DNA of 64,000 nt, taken from assembly GCA_946800325.1 (NCBI GenBank), contig OX326959.1, positions 49,234,784-49,298,783 of the forward strand, written 5' to 3'. Within the stretch, counting starts at the first letter, position 1; each line of letters opens with the position of its first letter. The notes below the pieces were generated by a model. It was given only the letters and a program-made list of their open reading frames with translations, did not search any database and was not told the DNA's origin. Shown piece by piece: positions 8,295-22,400 of this stretch. The stretch is from Luzula sylvatica. Lineage: Eukaryota > Streptophyta > Magnoliopsida > Poales > Juncaceae. A program made the position numbers and the translations under genes.

Positions 8295-11200
8295 CCTATT
8301 TTCTGCATAAAATCAAAAATTGAAGTCTAACACCTTCAAAAATATCAATTATCATTTTTTTCTAAAAGAGTCCAAAATAGTTCTCTAAAATGAGCAAAAT
8401 ACTTCATTTTTCATGTTTTTCTCAAAAAACTTCGTGATTGAAGACTAACACATACAAATTTCTATTTTGCCTATTTTTTGCAAAAAATCAAAAACTGAAG
8501 TCTAACACCTTCAAAAATATCAATTATCATTTTTTCTAAAAGAGTCCAAAATAGTTCTCTAAAATGAGCAAAATACGTCATTTTTCATGTTTTTCTCAAA
8601 AAACTTCGTGATTGAAGACTAACACATACAAATTTCAATTTTTCCAATTTTTTGCAAAATATAAAACACTGAAGTCTAACACCTTCCAAAATATCAATTA
8701 TCATTTTTTCTAAAATAGACCAAAATAGTTCTCTAAAATGAGCAAAATACTTCATTTTTCATGTTTTTCTCAAAAAACTCCGTGATTGAAGACTAACACA
8801 TACAAATTTCTATTTTTCCTATTTTTTGCATAAAATCAAAAACTGAAGTCTAACACCTTCAAAAATATCAATTATCATTTTTTCTAAAAAATACCAAAAT
8901 AGTTCTCTAAAATGAGCAAAATACTTCATTTTTCATGATTTTCTCAAAAAATTCCTTGATTGAAGACTAACTCATACAAATTTCAATTTTTCCAATTTTT
9001 TGCAAAAAATAAAAAACTGAAGTCTAACACCTTCAAAAATATCAATTATCATTTTTTCTAAAATAGACCAAAATAGTTCTCTAAAATGAGCAAAATACTT
9101 CATTTTTCATGTTTTTCTCAAAACACTCCGGGATTGAAGACTAACACATACAAATTTCTATTTTTCCTATTTTTATCATAAAATCAAAAACTGAAGTCTA
9201 ACACCTTCAAAAATATCAATTATCATTTTTTCTAAAAAAGACCAAAATAGTTCTCTAAAATGAGCAAAATTCTTCATTTTTCATGTTTTTCTCAAAAAAT
9301 TCCGTGATTGAAGACTAACACATACAAATTTCTATTTTTCCTATTTTTTTGCATAAAATCAAAAACTTAAGTCTAACACCTTCAAAAATATCAATTATCA
9401 TTTTTTCTAAAAGAGTCCAAAATAGTTCTCTAAAATGAGCGAAATATTTCATTTTTCATGTTTTTCTAAAAAAACTTCGTGATTGAAGATTAACACATAC
9501 AAATTTCTATTTTTCCTATTTTTTGCAAAAAATCACAAAATGAAGTCTAACACCTTCAAAAATATCAATTATCATTTTTTCTAAAAAAGGCCAAAATAGT
9601 TCTCTAAAATGAGCAAAATACATAATTTTTCATGTTTTTCTCAAAAAATTCCGGGATTGAAGACTAACACATACAAATTTCTATTTTTCCTATTTTTTGC
9701 ACAAAATCAAAAACTGAAGTCTAACACCTTCAAAAATATCAATTATCATTTTTTTCTGAAAGAGTGCAAAATAGTTCTCTAAAATGAGCAAAATACTTCA
9801 TTTTTCATGTTTTTCTAAAAAAACTTCGTGATTGAACACTAACACATACAAATTTCTATTGTGCCTATTTTTTGCAAAAAATCAAAAACTGAAGTCTAAC
9901 ACCTTCAAAAATATCAATTATCATTTTTTCTAAAAGAGTCCAAAATAGTTCTCTAAAATGAGCAAAATACTTCATTTTTCAAGTTTTTCTGAAAATACTT
10001 CGTGATTGAAGACTAACACATACAAATTTCTATTTTTCCTATTTTTTGCAAAAAATCAAAAACTGAAGTCTAACACCTTCAAAAATATGAATTATCATTT
10101 TTTCTAAAAAAGACCAAAATAGTTCTCTAAAATGAGCAAAATACTTTATTTTTCATGTTTTTCTTAAAAAACTCCGGGATTGAAGACTAACAAATTTCTA
10201 TTTTTCCTATTTTTTGCATAAAATCAAAAACTGAAGTCTAACACCTTCAAAAATATCAATTATCATTTTTTTCTAAAAGAGTCCAAAATAGTTCTCTAAA
10301 ATGAGCAAAATACTTCATTTTTCATGTTTTTCTCAAAAAACTTCGTGATTGAAGACTAACACATACAAATTTCAATTTTTCCAATTTTTTTCAAAAAATA
10401 AAAAACTGAAGTCTAACACCTTCAAAAATATCAATTATCATTTTTTCTAAAATAGACCAAAATAGTTCTCTAAAATGAGCAAAACACTTCATTTTTCATG
10501 TTTTTCTCAAAAAACTCCGGGATTGAAGACTAACACATACAAATTTCTATTTTTCCTATTTTTTGCATAAAATCAAAAACTGAAGTCAAAGACCTTCAAA
10601 AATATCAATTATCATTTTTTCTAAAAAGACCAAAATAGTTCTCTAAAATGAGAAAAATACTTCATTTTTAATGTTTTTCTCAAAAAATTCCGTGATTGAA
10701 GACTAACACATACAAATTTCTATTTTTCCAATTTTTTGCAAAAAATCAAAAATTGAAGTCTAACACCCTAAAAAATATCAATTATCATTTTTTCAAAAAA
10801 AGACCAAAATAGTTCTCTAAAATGAGAAAAATACTTCATTTTTTATTTTTATCTCAAAAAATTCCGTGATTGAAGACTAACACATACAAATTTCTATTTT
10901 TCCTATTTTTTGCAAAAAATCAAAAACTGAAGTCTAACACCTTCAAAAATATCAATTATCATTTTTTCTAAAAAAGACCAAAATAGTTCTCTAAAATGAG
11001 CAAAATACTTTATTTTTCATGTTTTTCTGAAAAAACTCCGGGATTGAAGACTAACAAATTTCTATTTTTCCTATTTTCTGCATAAAATCAAAAACTGAAG
11101 TCTAACACCTTCAAAAATATCAATTATTATTTTTTTCTAAAAGAGTCCAAAATAGTTCTCTAAAATGAGCAAAATACTTCATTTTTCATGTTTTTCTCAA

Positions 11201-11320
11201 AAAACTTCGTGATTGAAGACTAACACATACAAATTTCAATTTTTCCAATTTTTTTCCAAAAATAAAAAACTGAAGTCTAAGACCTTCAAAAATGTCAATT
11301 ATCATTTTTTCTAAAAAAGA

Positions 11321-12798
11321 CCAAAATAGTTCTCTAAAATGAGCAAAATACTTCATTTTTCATGTTTTTCTCAAAAAACTTCGTGATTGAACACTAACAC
11401 ATACAAATTTCTATTTTGCCTATTTTTTGCAAAAAATCAAAAACTGAAGTCTAACACCTTCAAAAATATCAATTATCATTTTTTCTAAAAGAGTCCAAAA
11501 TAGTTCTCTAAAATGAGCAAAATACTTCATTTTTCATGTTTTTCTCAAAAAACTTCGTGATTGAAGACTAACACATACAAATTTCAATTTTTCCAATTTT
11601 TTGCAAAATATAAAACACTGAAGTCTAACACCTTCCAAAATATCAATTATCATTTTTTCTAAAATAGACCAAAATAGTTCTCTAAAATGAGCAAAATACT
11701 TCATTTTTCATGTTTTTCTCAAAAAACTCCGTGATTGAAGACTAACACATACAAATTTCTATTTTTCCTATTTTTTGCATAAAATCAAAAACTGAAGTCT
11801 AACACCTTCAAAAATATCAATTATCATTTTTTCTAAAAAAGACCAAAATAGTTCTCTAAAATGAGCAAAATACTTCATTTTTCATGATTTTCTCAAAAAA
11901 TTCGTTGATTGAAGACTAACTCATACAAATTTCTATTTTTCCAATTTTTTGCAAAAAATAAAAAACTGAAGTCTAACACCTTCAAAAATATCAATTATCA
12001 TTTTTTCTAAAATAGACCAAAATAGTTCTCTAAAATGAGCAAAATACTTCATTTTTCATGTTTTTCTCAAAACACTCCGGGATTGAAGACTAACACATAC
12101 AAATTTCTATTTTTCCTATTTTTATCATAAAATCAAAAACTGAAGTCGTCACCTTCAAAAATATCAATTATCATTTTTTCTAAAATAGACCAAAATAGTT
12201 CTCTAAAATGAGCAAAATACTTCATTTTTCATGTTTTTCTCAAAACACTCCGGGATTGAAGACTAACACTTACAAATTTCTATTTTGCCTATTTTTTGCA
12301 AAAAATAAAAAACTGAAGTCTAACACGTTCAAAAATATCAATTATCATTTTTTCTAAAAAAGACCAAAATAGTTCTCTAAAATGAGCAAAATACTTAATT
12401 TTTCATGTTTTTCTTAAAAAACTCCGGGATTGAAGACTAACAAATTTCTATTTTTCCTATTTTCTGCATAAAATCAAAAATTGAAGTCTAACACCTTCAA
12501 AAATATCAATTATCATTTTTTTCTAAAAGAGTCCAAAATAGTTCTCTAAAATGAGCAAAATACTTCATTTTTCATGTTTTTCTCAAAAAACTCAGTGATT
12601 GAAGACTAACACATACAAATTTCTATTTTGCCTATTTTTTGCAAAAAATAAAAAACTGAAGTCTAACACCTTCAAAAATATCAATTGTCATTTTTTCTAA
12701 AAAAGACCAAAATAGTTCTCTAAAATGAGCAAAATACTTTATTTTTCATGTTTTTCTTAAAAAACTCCGGGATTGAAGACTAACAAATTTCTATTTTT
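11321..12798 (+). repeat. Duplicated segment, 4,504-bp offset, copy 2
   Basis: This is the partner of 6,817-8,294, with GTCGTCACC at 12,145. Differences noticed include TTCGTTGATTG against TTCCTTGATTG, and CAATTGTCA near 12,684 against CAATTATCA. The match ends at TTTTTCTTATT here against TTTTTCCTATT in copy 1. Confidence 0.8.
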
Positions 12799-15700
12799 CT
12801 TATTTTTTGCATAAAATCAAAAACTGAAGTCTAACACCTTCAAAAATATCAATTATCATTTTTTTCTAAAAGAGTCCAAAATAGTTCTCTAAAATGAGCA
12901 AAATACTTCATTTTTCATGTTTTTCTCAAAAAACTTCGTGATTGAAGACTAACACATACAAATTTCAATTTTTCCAATTTTTTTCAAAAAATAAAAAACT
13001 GAAGTCTAACACCTTCAAAAATATCAATTATCATTTTTTCTAAAATAGACCAAAATAGTTCTCTAAAATGAGCAAAACACTTCATTTTTCATGTTTTTCT
13101 CAAAAAACTCCGGGATTGAAGACTAACACATACAAATTTCTATTTTTCCTATTTTTTGCATAAAATCAAAAACTGAAGTCAAAGACCTTCAAAAATATCA
13201 ATTATCATTTTTTCTAAAAAGATCAAAATAGTTCTCTAAAATGAGCAAAATACTTCATTTTTAATGTTTTTCTCAAAAAACTCCGGGATTGAAGACTAAC
13301 ACATACAAATTTCTATTTTTCCTATTTTTTGCAAAAAATAAAAAACTGAAGTCTAACACCTTCAAAAATATCAATTATCATTTTTTCTAAAATAGACCAA
13401 AATAGTTCTCTAAAATGAGCAAAACACTTCATTTTTCATGTTTTTCTCAAAAAACTCCGGGATTGAAGACTAACACATACAAATTTCTATTTTTCCTATT
13501 TTTTGCATAAAATCAAAAACTGAAGTCTAAGACCTTCAAAAATATCAATTATCATTTTTTCTAAAAAGATCAAAATAGTTCTCTAAAATGAGCAAAATAC
13601 TTCATTTTTAATGTTTTTCTCAAAAAATTCCGTGATTGAAGACTAACACATACAAATTTCTATTTTTCCAATTTTTTGCAAAAAATCAAAAATTGAAGTC
13701 TAACACCCTAAAAAATATCAATTATCATTTTCTCAAAAAAAGACCAAAATAGTTCTCTAAAATGAGAAAAATACTTCATTTTTAATGTTTTTCTCAAAAA
13801 AATCCCGTGATTGAAGACTAACACATACAAATTTCTATTTTTCCAATTTTTTGCAAAAAATCAAAAATTGAAGTCTAACACCCTAAAAAATATCAATTAT
13901 CATTTTTTCAAAAAAAGACCAAAATAGTTCTCTAAAATGAGAAAAATACTTCATTTTTTATTTTTATCTCAAAAAATTCCGTGATTGAAGACTAACACAT
14001 ACAAATTTCTATTTTTCCTATTTTTTGCAAAAAATCAAAAACTGAAGTCTAACACCTTCAAAAATATCAATTATCATTTTTTCTAAAAAAGACCAAAATA
14101 GTTCTCTAAAATGAGCAAAATACTTTATTTTTCATGTTTTTCTGAAAAAACTCCGGGATTGAAGACTAACAAATTTCTATTTTTCCTATTTTCTGCATAA
14201 AATCAAAAACTGAAGTCTAACACCTTCAAAAATATCAATTATTATTTTTTTCTAAAAGAGTCCAAAATAGTTCTCTAAAATGAGCAAAATACTTCATTTT
14301 TCATGTTTTTCTCAAAAAACTTCGTGATTGAAGACTAACACATACAAATTTCAATTTTTCCAATTTTTTTCCAAAAATAAAAAACTGAAGTCTAAGACCT
14401 TCAAAAATGTCAATTATCATTTTTTCTAAAAAAGACCAAAATAGTTCTCTAAAATGAGCAAAATACTTTATTTTTCATGTTTTTCTTAAAAAAATGCGGG
14501 ATTGAAGACTAACAAATTTCTATTTTTCCTATTTTTTGCTTAAAATCTAAAACTGAAGTCTAACACCTTCAAAAATATCAATTATCATTTTTTTCTAAAA
14601 GAGTCCAAAATAGTTCTCTAAAATGAGCAAAATACTTCATTTTTCATGTTTTTCTCAAAAAACTTCGTGATTGAAGACTAACACATACAAATTTCTATTT
14701 TGCCTATTTTTTGCAAAAAATCTAAAACTGAAGTCTAACACCTTCAAAAATATCAATTATCATTTTTTTCTAAAAGAGTCCAAAATAGTTCTCTAAAATT
14801 AGCAAAATACTTCATTTTTCATGTTTTTCTCAAAAAACTTCGTGATTGAAGACTAACACATACAAATTTCAATTTTTCCAATTTTTTGCAAAATATAAAA
14901 CACTGAAGTCTAACACCTTCCAAAATATCAATTATCATTTTTTCTAAAATAGACCAAAATAGTTCTCTAAAATGAGGAAAATACTTCATTTTTCATGTTT
15001 TTCTCAAAAAACTCCGTGATTGAAGACTAACACATACAAATTTCTATTTTTCCAATTTTTTGCAAAAAATAAAAAACTGAAGTCTAACACCTTCAAAAAT
15101 ATCAATTATCATTTTTTCTAAAATAGACCAAAATAGTTCTCTAAAATGAGCAAAATACTTCATTTTTCATGTTTTTCTCAAAACACTCCGGGATTGAAGA
15201 CTAACACATACAAATTTCTATTTTTCCTATTTTTATCATAAAATCAAAAACTGAAGTCTAACACCTTCAAAAATATCAATTATCATTTTTTCTAAAAAAG
15301 ACCAAAATAGTTCTCTAAAATGAGCAACATTCTTCATTTTTCATGTTTTTCTCAAAAAATTCCGTGATTGAAGACTAACACATACAAATTTCTATTTTTC
15401 CTATTTTTTGCATAAAATCAAAAACTTAAGTCTAACACCTTCAAAAATATCAATTATCATTTTTTCTAAAAGAGTCCAAAATAGTTCTCTAAAATGAGCG
15501 AAATATTTCATTTTTCATGTTTTTCTAAAAAAACTTCATGATTGAAGATTAACACATACAAATTTCTATTTTTCCTATTTTTTGCAAAAAATCACAAAAT
15601 GAAGTCTAACACCTTCAAAAATATCAATTATCATTTTTTCTAAAAAAGGCCAAAATAGTTCTCTAAAATGAGCAAAATACATAATTTTTCATGTTTTTCT

Positions 15701-16099
15701 CAAAAAATTCCGGGATTGAAGACTAACACATACAAATTTCTATTTTTCCTATTTTTTGCACAAAATCAAAAACTGAAGTCTAACACCTTCAAAAATATCA
15801 ATTATCATTTTTTTCTAAAAGAGTGCAAAATAGTTCTCTAAAATGAGCAAAATACTTCATTTTTCATGTTTTTCTAAAAAAACTTCGTGATTGAACACTA
15901 ACACATACAAATTTCTATTGTGCCTATTTTTTGCAAAAAATCAAAAACTGAAGTCTAACACCTTCAAAAATATCAATTATCATTTTTTCTAAAAGAGTCC
16001 AAAATAGTTCTCTAAAATGAGCAAAATACTTCATTTTTCATGTTTTTCTCAAAAAACTTCGTGATTGAAGACTAACACATACAAATTTCTATTTTTCCT

Positions 16100-18910
16100 A
16101 TTTTTTGCAAAAAATCAAAAAATGAAGTCTAACACCTTCAAAAATATCAATTATCATTTTTTCTAAAAAAGACCAAAATAGTTCTCTAAAATGAGCAAAA
16201 TACTTTATTTTTCATGTTTTTCTTAAAAAACTCCGGGATTGAAGACTAACAAATTTCTATTTTTCCTATTTTCTGCATAAAATCAAAAATTGAAGTCTAA
16301 CACCTTCAAAAATATCAATTATCATTTTTTTCTAAAAGAGTCCAAAATAGTTCTCTAAAATGAGCAAAATACTTCATTTTTCATGTTTTTCTCAAAAAAC
16401 TTCGTGATTGAAGACTAACACATACAAATTTCTATTTTGCTTATTTTTTGCAAAAAATCAAAAACTGAAGTCTAACATCTTCAAAAATATCAATTATCAT
16501 TTTTTCTAAAAAAGACCAAAATAGTTCTCTAAAATGAGCAAAATACTTCATTTTTCATGTTTTTCTTAAAAAACTCCGGGATTGAAGACTAACAAATTTC
16601 TATTTTTCCTATTTTCTGCATAAAATCAAAAATTGAAGTCTAACACCTTCAAAAATATCAATTATCATTTTTTTCTAAAAGAGTCCAAAATAGTTCTCTA
16701 AAATGAGCAAAATACTTCATTTTTCATGTTTTTCTCAAAAAACTTCGTGATTGAACACTAACACATACAAATTTCTATTTTGCCTATTTTTTGCAAAAAA
16801 TCAAAAACTGAAGTCTAACACCTTCAAAAATATCAATTATCATTTTTTCTAAAAGAGTCCAAAATAGTTCTCTAAAATGAGCAAAATACTTCATTTTTCA
16901 TGTTTTTCTCAAAAAACTTCGTGATTGAAGACTAACACATACAAATTTCAATTTTTCCAATTTTTTGCAAAATATAAAACACTGAAGTCTAACACCTTCC
17001 AAAATATCAATTATCATTTTTTCTAAAAGAGTCCAAAATAGTTCTCTAAAATGAGCAAAATACTTCATTTTTCATGTTTTTCTCAAAAAACTCCGTGATT
17101 GAAGACTAACACATACAAATTTCTATTTTTCCTATTTTTTGCATAAAATCAAAAACTGAAGTCTAACACCTTCAAAAATATCAATTATCATTTTTTCTAA
17201 AAAAGACCAAAATAGTTCTCTAAAATGAGCAAAATACTTCATTTTTCATGATTTTCTCAAAAAATTCCTTGATTGAAGACTAACTCATACAAATTTCAAT
17301 TTTTCCAATTTTTTGCAAAAAATAAAAAACTGAAGTCTAACACCTTCAAAAATATCAATTATCATTTTTTCTAAAATAGACCAAAATAGTTCTCTAAAAT
17401 GAGCAAAATACTTCATTTTTCATGTTTTTCTCAAAACACTCCGGGATTGAAGACTAACACATACAAATTTCTATTTTTCCTATTTTTATCATAAAATCAA
17501 AAACTGAAGTCGTCACCTTCAAAAATATCAATTATCATTTTTTCTAAAATAGACCAAAATAGTTCTCTAAAATGAGCAAAATACTTCATTTTTCATGTTT
17601 TTCTCAAAACACTCCGGGATTGAAGACTAACACTTACAAATTTCTATTTTGCCTATTTTTTGCAAAAAATAAAAAACTGAAGTCTAACACGTTCAAAAAT
17701 ATCAATTATCATTTTTTCTAAAAAAGACCAAAATAGTTCTCTAAAATGAGCAAAATACTTAATTTTTCATGTTTTTCTTAAAAAACTCCGGGATTGAAGA
17801 CTAACAAATTTCTATTTTTCCTATTTTCTGCATAAAATCAAAAATTGAAGTCTAACACCTTCAAAAATATCAATTATCATTTTTTTCTAAAAGAGTCCAA
17901 AATAGTTCTCTAAAATGAGCAAAATACTTCATTTTTCATGTTTTTCTCAAAAAACTCAGTGATTGAAGACTAACACATACAAATTTCTATTTTGCCTATT
18001 TTTTGCAAAAAATAAAAAACTGAAGTCTAACACCTTCAAAAATATCAATTATCATTTTTTCTAAAAAAGACCAAAATAGTTCTCTAAAATGAGCAAAATA
18101 CTTTATTTTTCATGTTTTTCTTAAAAAACTCCGGGATTGAAGACTAACAAATTTCTATTTATCCTATTTTCTGCATAAAATCAAAAATTGAAGTCTAACA
18201 CCTTCAAAAATATCAATTATCATTTTTTTCTAAAAGAGTCCAAAATAGTTCTCTAAAATGAGCAAAATACTTCATTTTTCATGTTTTTCTCAAAAAACTT
18301 CGTGATTGAAGACTAACACATACAAATTTCTATTTTGCCTATTTTTTGCAAAAAATCAAAAACTGAAGTCTAACACCTTCAAAAATATCAATTATCATTT
18401 TTTCTAAAAGAGTCCAAAATAGTTCTCTAAAATGAGCAAAATACTTCATTTTTCATGTTTTTCTCAAAAAACTTCGTGATTGAAGACTAACACATACAAA
18501 TTTCAATTTTTCCAATTTTTTGCAAAATATAAAACACTGAAGTCTAACACCTTCCAAAATATCAATTATCATTTTTTCTAAAATAGACCAAAATAGTTCT
18601 CTAAAATGAGCAAAATACTTCATTTTTCATGTTTTTCTCAAAAAACTCCGTGATTGAAGACTAACACATACAAATTTCTATTTTTCCTATTTTTTGCATA
18701 AAATCAAAAACTGAAGTCTAACACCTTCAAAAATATCAATTATCATTTTTTCTAAAAAATACCAAAATAGTTCTCTAAAATGAGCAAAATACTTCATTTT
18801 TCATGATTTTCTCAAAAAATTCCTTGATTGAAGACTAACTCATACAAATTTCAATTTTTCCAATTTTTTGCAAAAAATAAAAAACTGAAGTCTAACACCT
18901 TCAAAAATAT
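16100..18910 (+). repeat. Dispersed duplicate, 17,821-bp offset, copy 1
   Basis: Ordered markers shared with 33,921-36,731 are CTAACATCTTC (acatc at 16,475/34,296), two P cassettes 1,556 bp apart, and GTCGTCACC (17,509/35,330). Scattered differences (CCGGGATTG against CCCGGATTG, GCTTATT against GCCTATT, GAGTCC against TAGACC) make it visibly older than the 7,093-bp duplication. Edges are approximate. Confidence 0.65.
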
Positions 18911-19408
18911 CAATTATCATTTTTTCTAAAATAGACCAAAATAGTTCTCTAAAATGAGCAAAATACTTCATTTTTCATGTTTTTCTCAAAACACTCCGGG
19001 ATTGAAGACTAACACATACAAATTTCTATTTTTCCTATTTTTATCATAAAATCAAAAACTGAAGTCTAACACCTTCAAAAATATCAATTATCATTTTTTC
19101 TAAAAAAGACCAAAATAGTTCTCTAAAATGAGCAAAATTCTTCATTTTTCCTGTTTTTCTCAAAACATTCCGTGATTGAAGACTAACACATACAAATTTC
19201 TATTTTTCCTATTTTTTTGCATAAAATCAAAAACTTAAGTCTAACACCTTCAAAAATATCAATTATCATTTTTTCTAAAAGAGTCCAAAATAGTTCTCTA
19301 AAATGAGCGAAATATTTCATTTTTCATGTTTTTCTAAAAAAACTTCGTGATTGAAGATTAACACATACAAATTTCTATTTTTCCTATTTTTTGCAAAAAA
19401 TCACAAAA

Positions 19409-22400
19409 TGAAGTCTAACACCTTCAAAAATATCAATTATCATTTTTTCTAAAAAAGGCCAAAATAGTTCTCTAAAATGAGCAAAATACATAATTTTTCA
19501 TGTTTTTCTCAAAAAATTCCGGGATTGAAGACTAACACATACAAATTTCTATTTTTCCTATTTTTTGCACAAAATCAAAAACTGAAGTCTAACACCTTCA
19601 AAAATATCAATTATCATTTTTTTCTAAAAGAGTGCAAAATAGTTCTCTAAAATGAGCAAAATACTTCATTTTTCATGTTTTTCTAAAAAAACTTCGTGAT
19701 TGAACACTAACACATACAAATTTCTATTGTGCCTATTTTTTGCAAAAAATCAAAAACTGAAGTCTAACACCTTCAAAAATATCAATTATCATTTTTTCTA
19801 AAAGAGTCCAAAATAGTTCTCTAAAATGAGCAAAATACTTCATTTTTCATGTTTTTCTGAAAATACTTCGTGATTGAAGACTAACACATACAAATTTCTA
19901 TTTTTCCTATTTTTTGCAAAAAATCAAAAACTGAAGTCTAACACCTTCAAAAATATGAATTATCATTTTTTCTAAAAAAGACCAAAATAGTTCTCTAAAA
20001 TGAGCAAAATACTTTATTTTTCATGTTTTTCTTAAAAAACTCCGGGATTGAAGACTAACAAATTTCTATTTTTCCTATTTTTTGCATAAAATCAAAAACT
20101 GAAGTCTAACACCTTCAAAAATATCAATTATCATTTTTTTCTAAAAGAGTCCAAAATAGTTCTCTAAAATGAGCAAAATACTTCATTTTTCATGTTTTTC
20201 TCAAAAAACTTCGTGATTGAAGACTAACACATACAAATTTCAATTTTTCCAATTTTTTTCAAAAAATAAAAAACTGAAGTCTAACACCTTCAAAAATATC
20301 AATTATCATTTTTTCTAAAATAGACCAAAATAGTTCTCTAAAATGAGCAAAACACTTCATTTTTCATGTTTTTCTCAAAAAACTCCGGGATTGAAGACTA
20401 ACACATACAAATTTCTATTTTTCCTATTTTTTGCATAAAATCAAAAACTGAAGTCAAAGACCTTCAAAAATATCAATTATCATTTTTTCTAAAAAGACCA
20501 AAATAGTTCTCTAAAATGAGAAAAATACTTCATTTTTAATGTTTTTCTCAAAAAATTCCGTGATTGAAGACTAACACATACAAATTTCTATTTTTCCAAT
20601 TTTTTGCAAAAAATCAAAAATTGAAGTCTAACACCCTAAAAAATATCAATTATCATTTTTTCAAAAAAAGACCAAAATAGTTCTCTAAAATGAGAAAAAT
20701 ACTTCATTTTTTATTTTTATCTAAAAAAATTCCGTGATTGAAGACTAACACATACAAATTTCTATTTTTCCTATTTTTTGCAAAAAATCAAAAACTGAAG
20801 TCTAACACCTTCAAAAATATCAATTATCATTTTTTCTAAAAAAGACCAAAATAGTTCTCTAAAATGAGCAAAATACTTTATTTTTCATGTTTTTCTGAAA
20901 AAACTCCGGGATTGAAGACTAACAAATTTCTATTTTTCCTATTTTCTGCATAAAATCAAAAACTGAAGTCTAACACCTTCAAAAATATCAATTATTATTT
21001 TTTTCTAAAAGAGTCCAAAATAGTTCTCTAAAATGAGCGAAATACTTCATTTTTCATGTTTTTCTCAAAAAACTTCGTGATTGAAGACTAACACATACAA
21101 ATTTCAATTTTTCCAATTTTTTTCAAAAAATAAAAAACTGAAGTCTAAGACCTTCAAAAATGTCAATTATCATTTTTTCTAAAAAAGACCAAAATAGTTC
21201 TCTAAAATGAGCAAAATACTTTATTTTTCATGTTTTTCTTAAAAAAATGCGGGATTGAAGACTAACAAATTTCTATTTTTCCTATTTTTTGCTTAAAATC
21301 TAAAACTGAAGTCTAACACCTTCAAAAATATCAATTATCATTTTTTTCTAAAAGAGTCCAAAATAGTTCTCTAAAATGAGCAAAATATTTCATTTTTCAT
21401 GTTTTTCTCAAAAAACTTCGTGATTGAAGACTAACACATACAAATTTCTATTTTGCCTATTTTTTGCAAAAAATCAAAAACTGAAGTCTAACACCTTCAA
21501 AAATAACAATTATCATTTTTTCTAAAAGAGTCCAAAATAGTTCTCTAAAATTAGCAAAATACTTCATTTTTCATGTTTTTCTCAAAAAACTTCGTGATTG
21601 AAGACTAACACATACAAATTTCAATTTTTCCAATTTTTTGCAAAATATAAAACACTGAAGTCTAACACCTTCCAAAATATCAATTATCATTTTTTCTAAA
21701 ATAGACCAAAATAGTTCTCTAAAATGAGGAAAATACTTCATTTTTCATGTTTTTCTCAAAAAACTCCGTGATTGAAGACTAACACATACAAATTTCTATT
21801 TTTCCAATTTTTTGCAAAAAATAAAAAACTGAAGTCTAACACCTTCAAAAATATCAATTATCATTTTTTCTAAAATAGACCAAAATAGTTCTCTAAAATG
21901 AGCAAAATACTTCATTTTTCATGTTTTTCTCAAAACACTCCGGGATTGAAGACTAACACATACAAATTTCTATTTTTCCTATTTTTATCATAAAATCAAA
22001 AACTGAAGTCTAACACCTTCAAAAATATCAATTATCATTTTTTCTAAAAAAGACCAAAATAGTTCTCTAAAATGAGCAACATTCTTCATTTTTCATGTTT
22101 TTCTCAAAAAATTCCGTGATTGAAGACTAACACATACAAATTTCTATTTTTCCTATTTTTTGCATAAAATCAAAAACTTAAGTCTAACACCTTCAAAAAT
22201 ATCAATTATCATTTTTTCTAAAAGAGTGCAAAATAGTTCTCTAAAATGAGCAAAATACTTCATTTTTCATGTTTTTCTAAAAAAACTTCGTGATTGAACA
22301 CTAACACATACAAATTTCTATTGTGCCTATTTTTTGCAAAAAATCAAAAACTGAAGTCTAACACCTTCAAAAATATCAATTATCATTTTTTCTAAAAGAG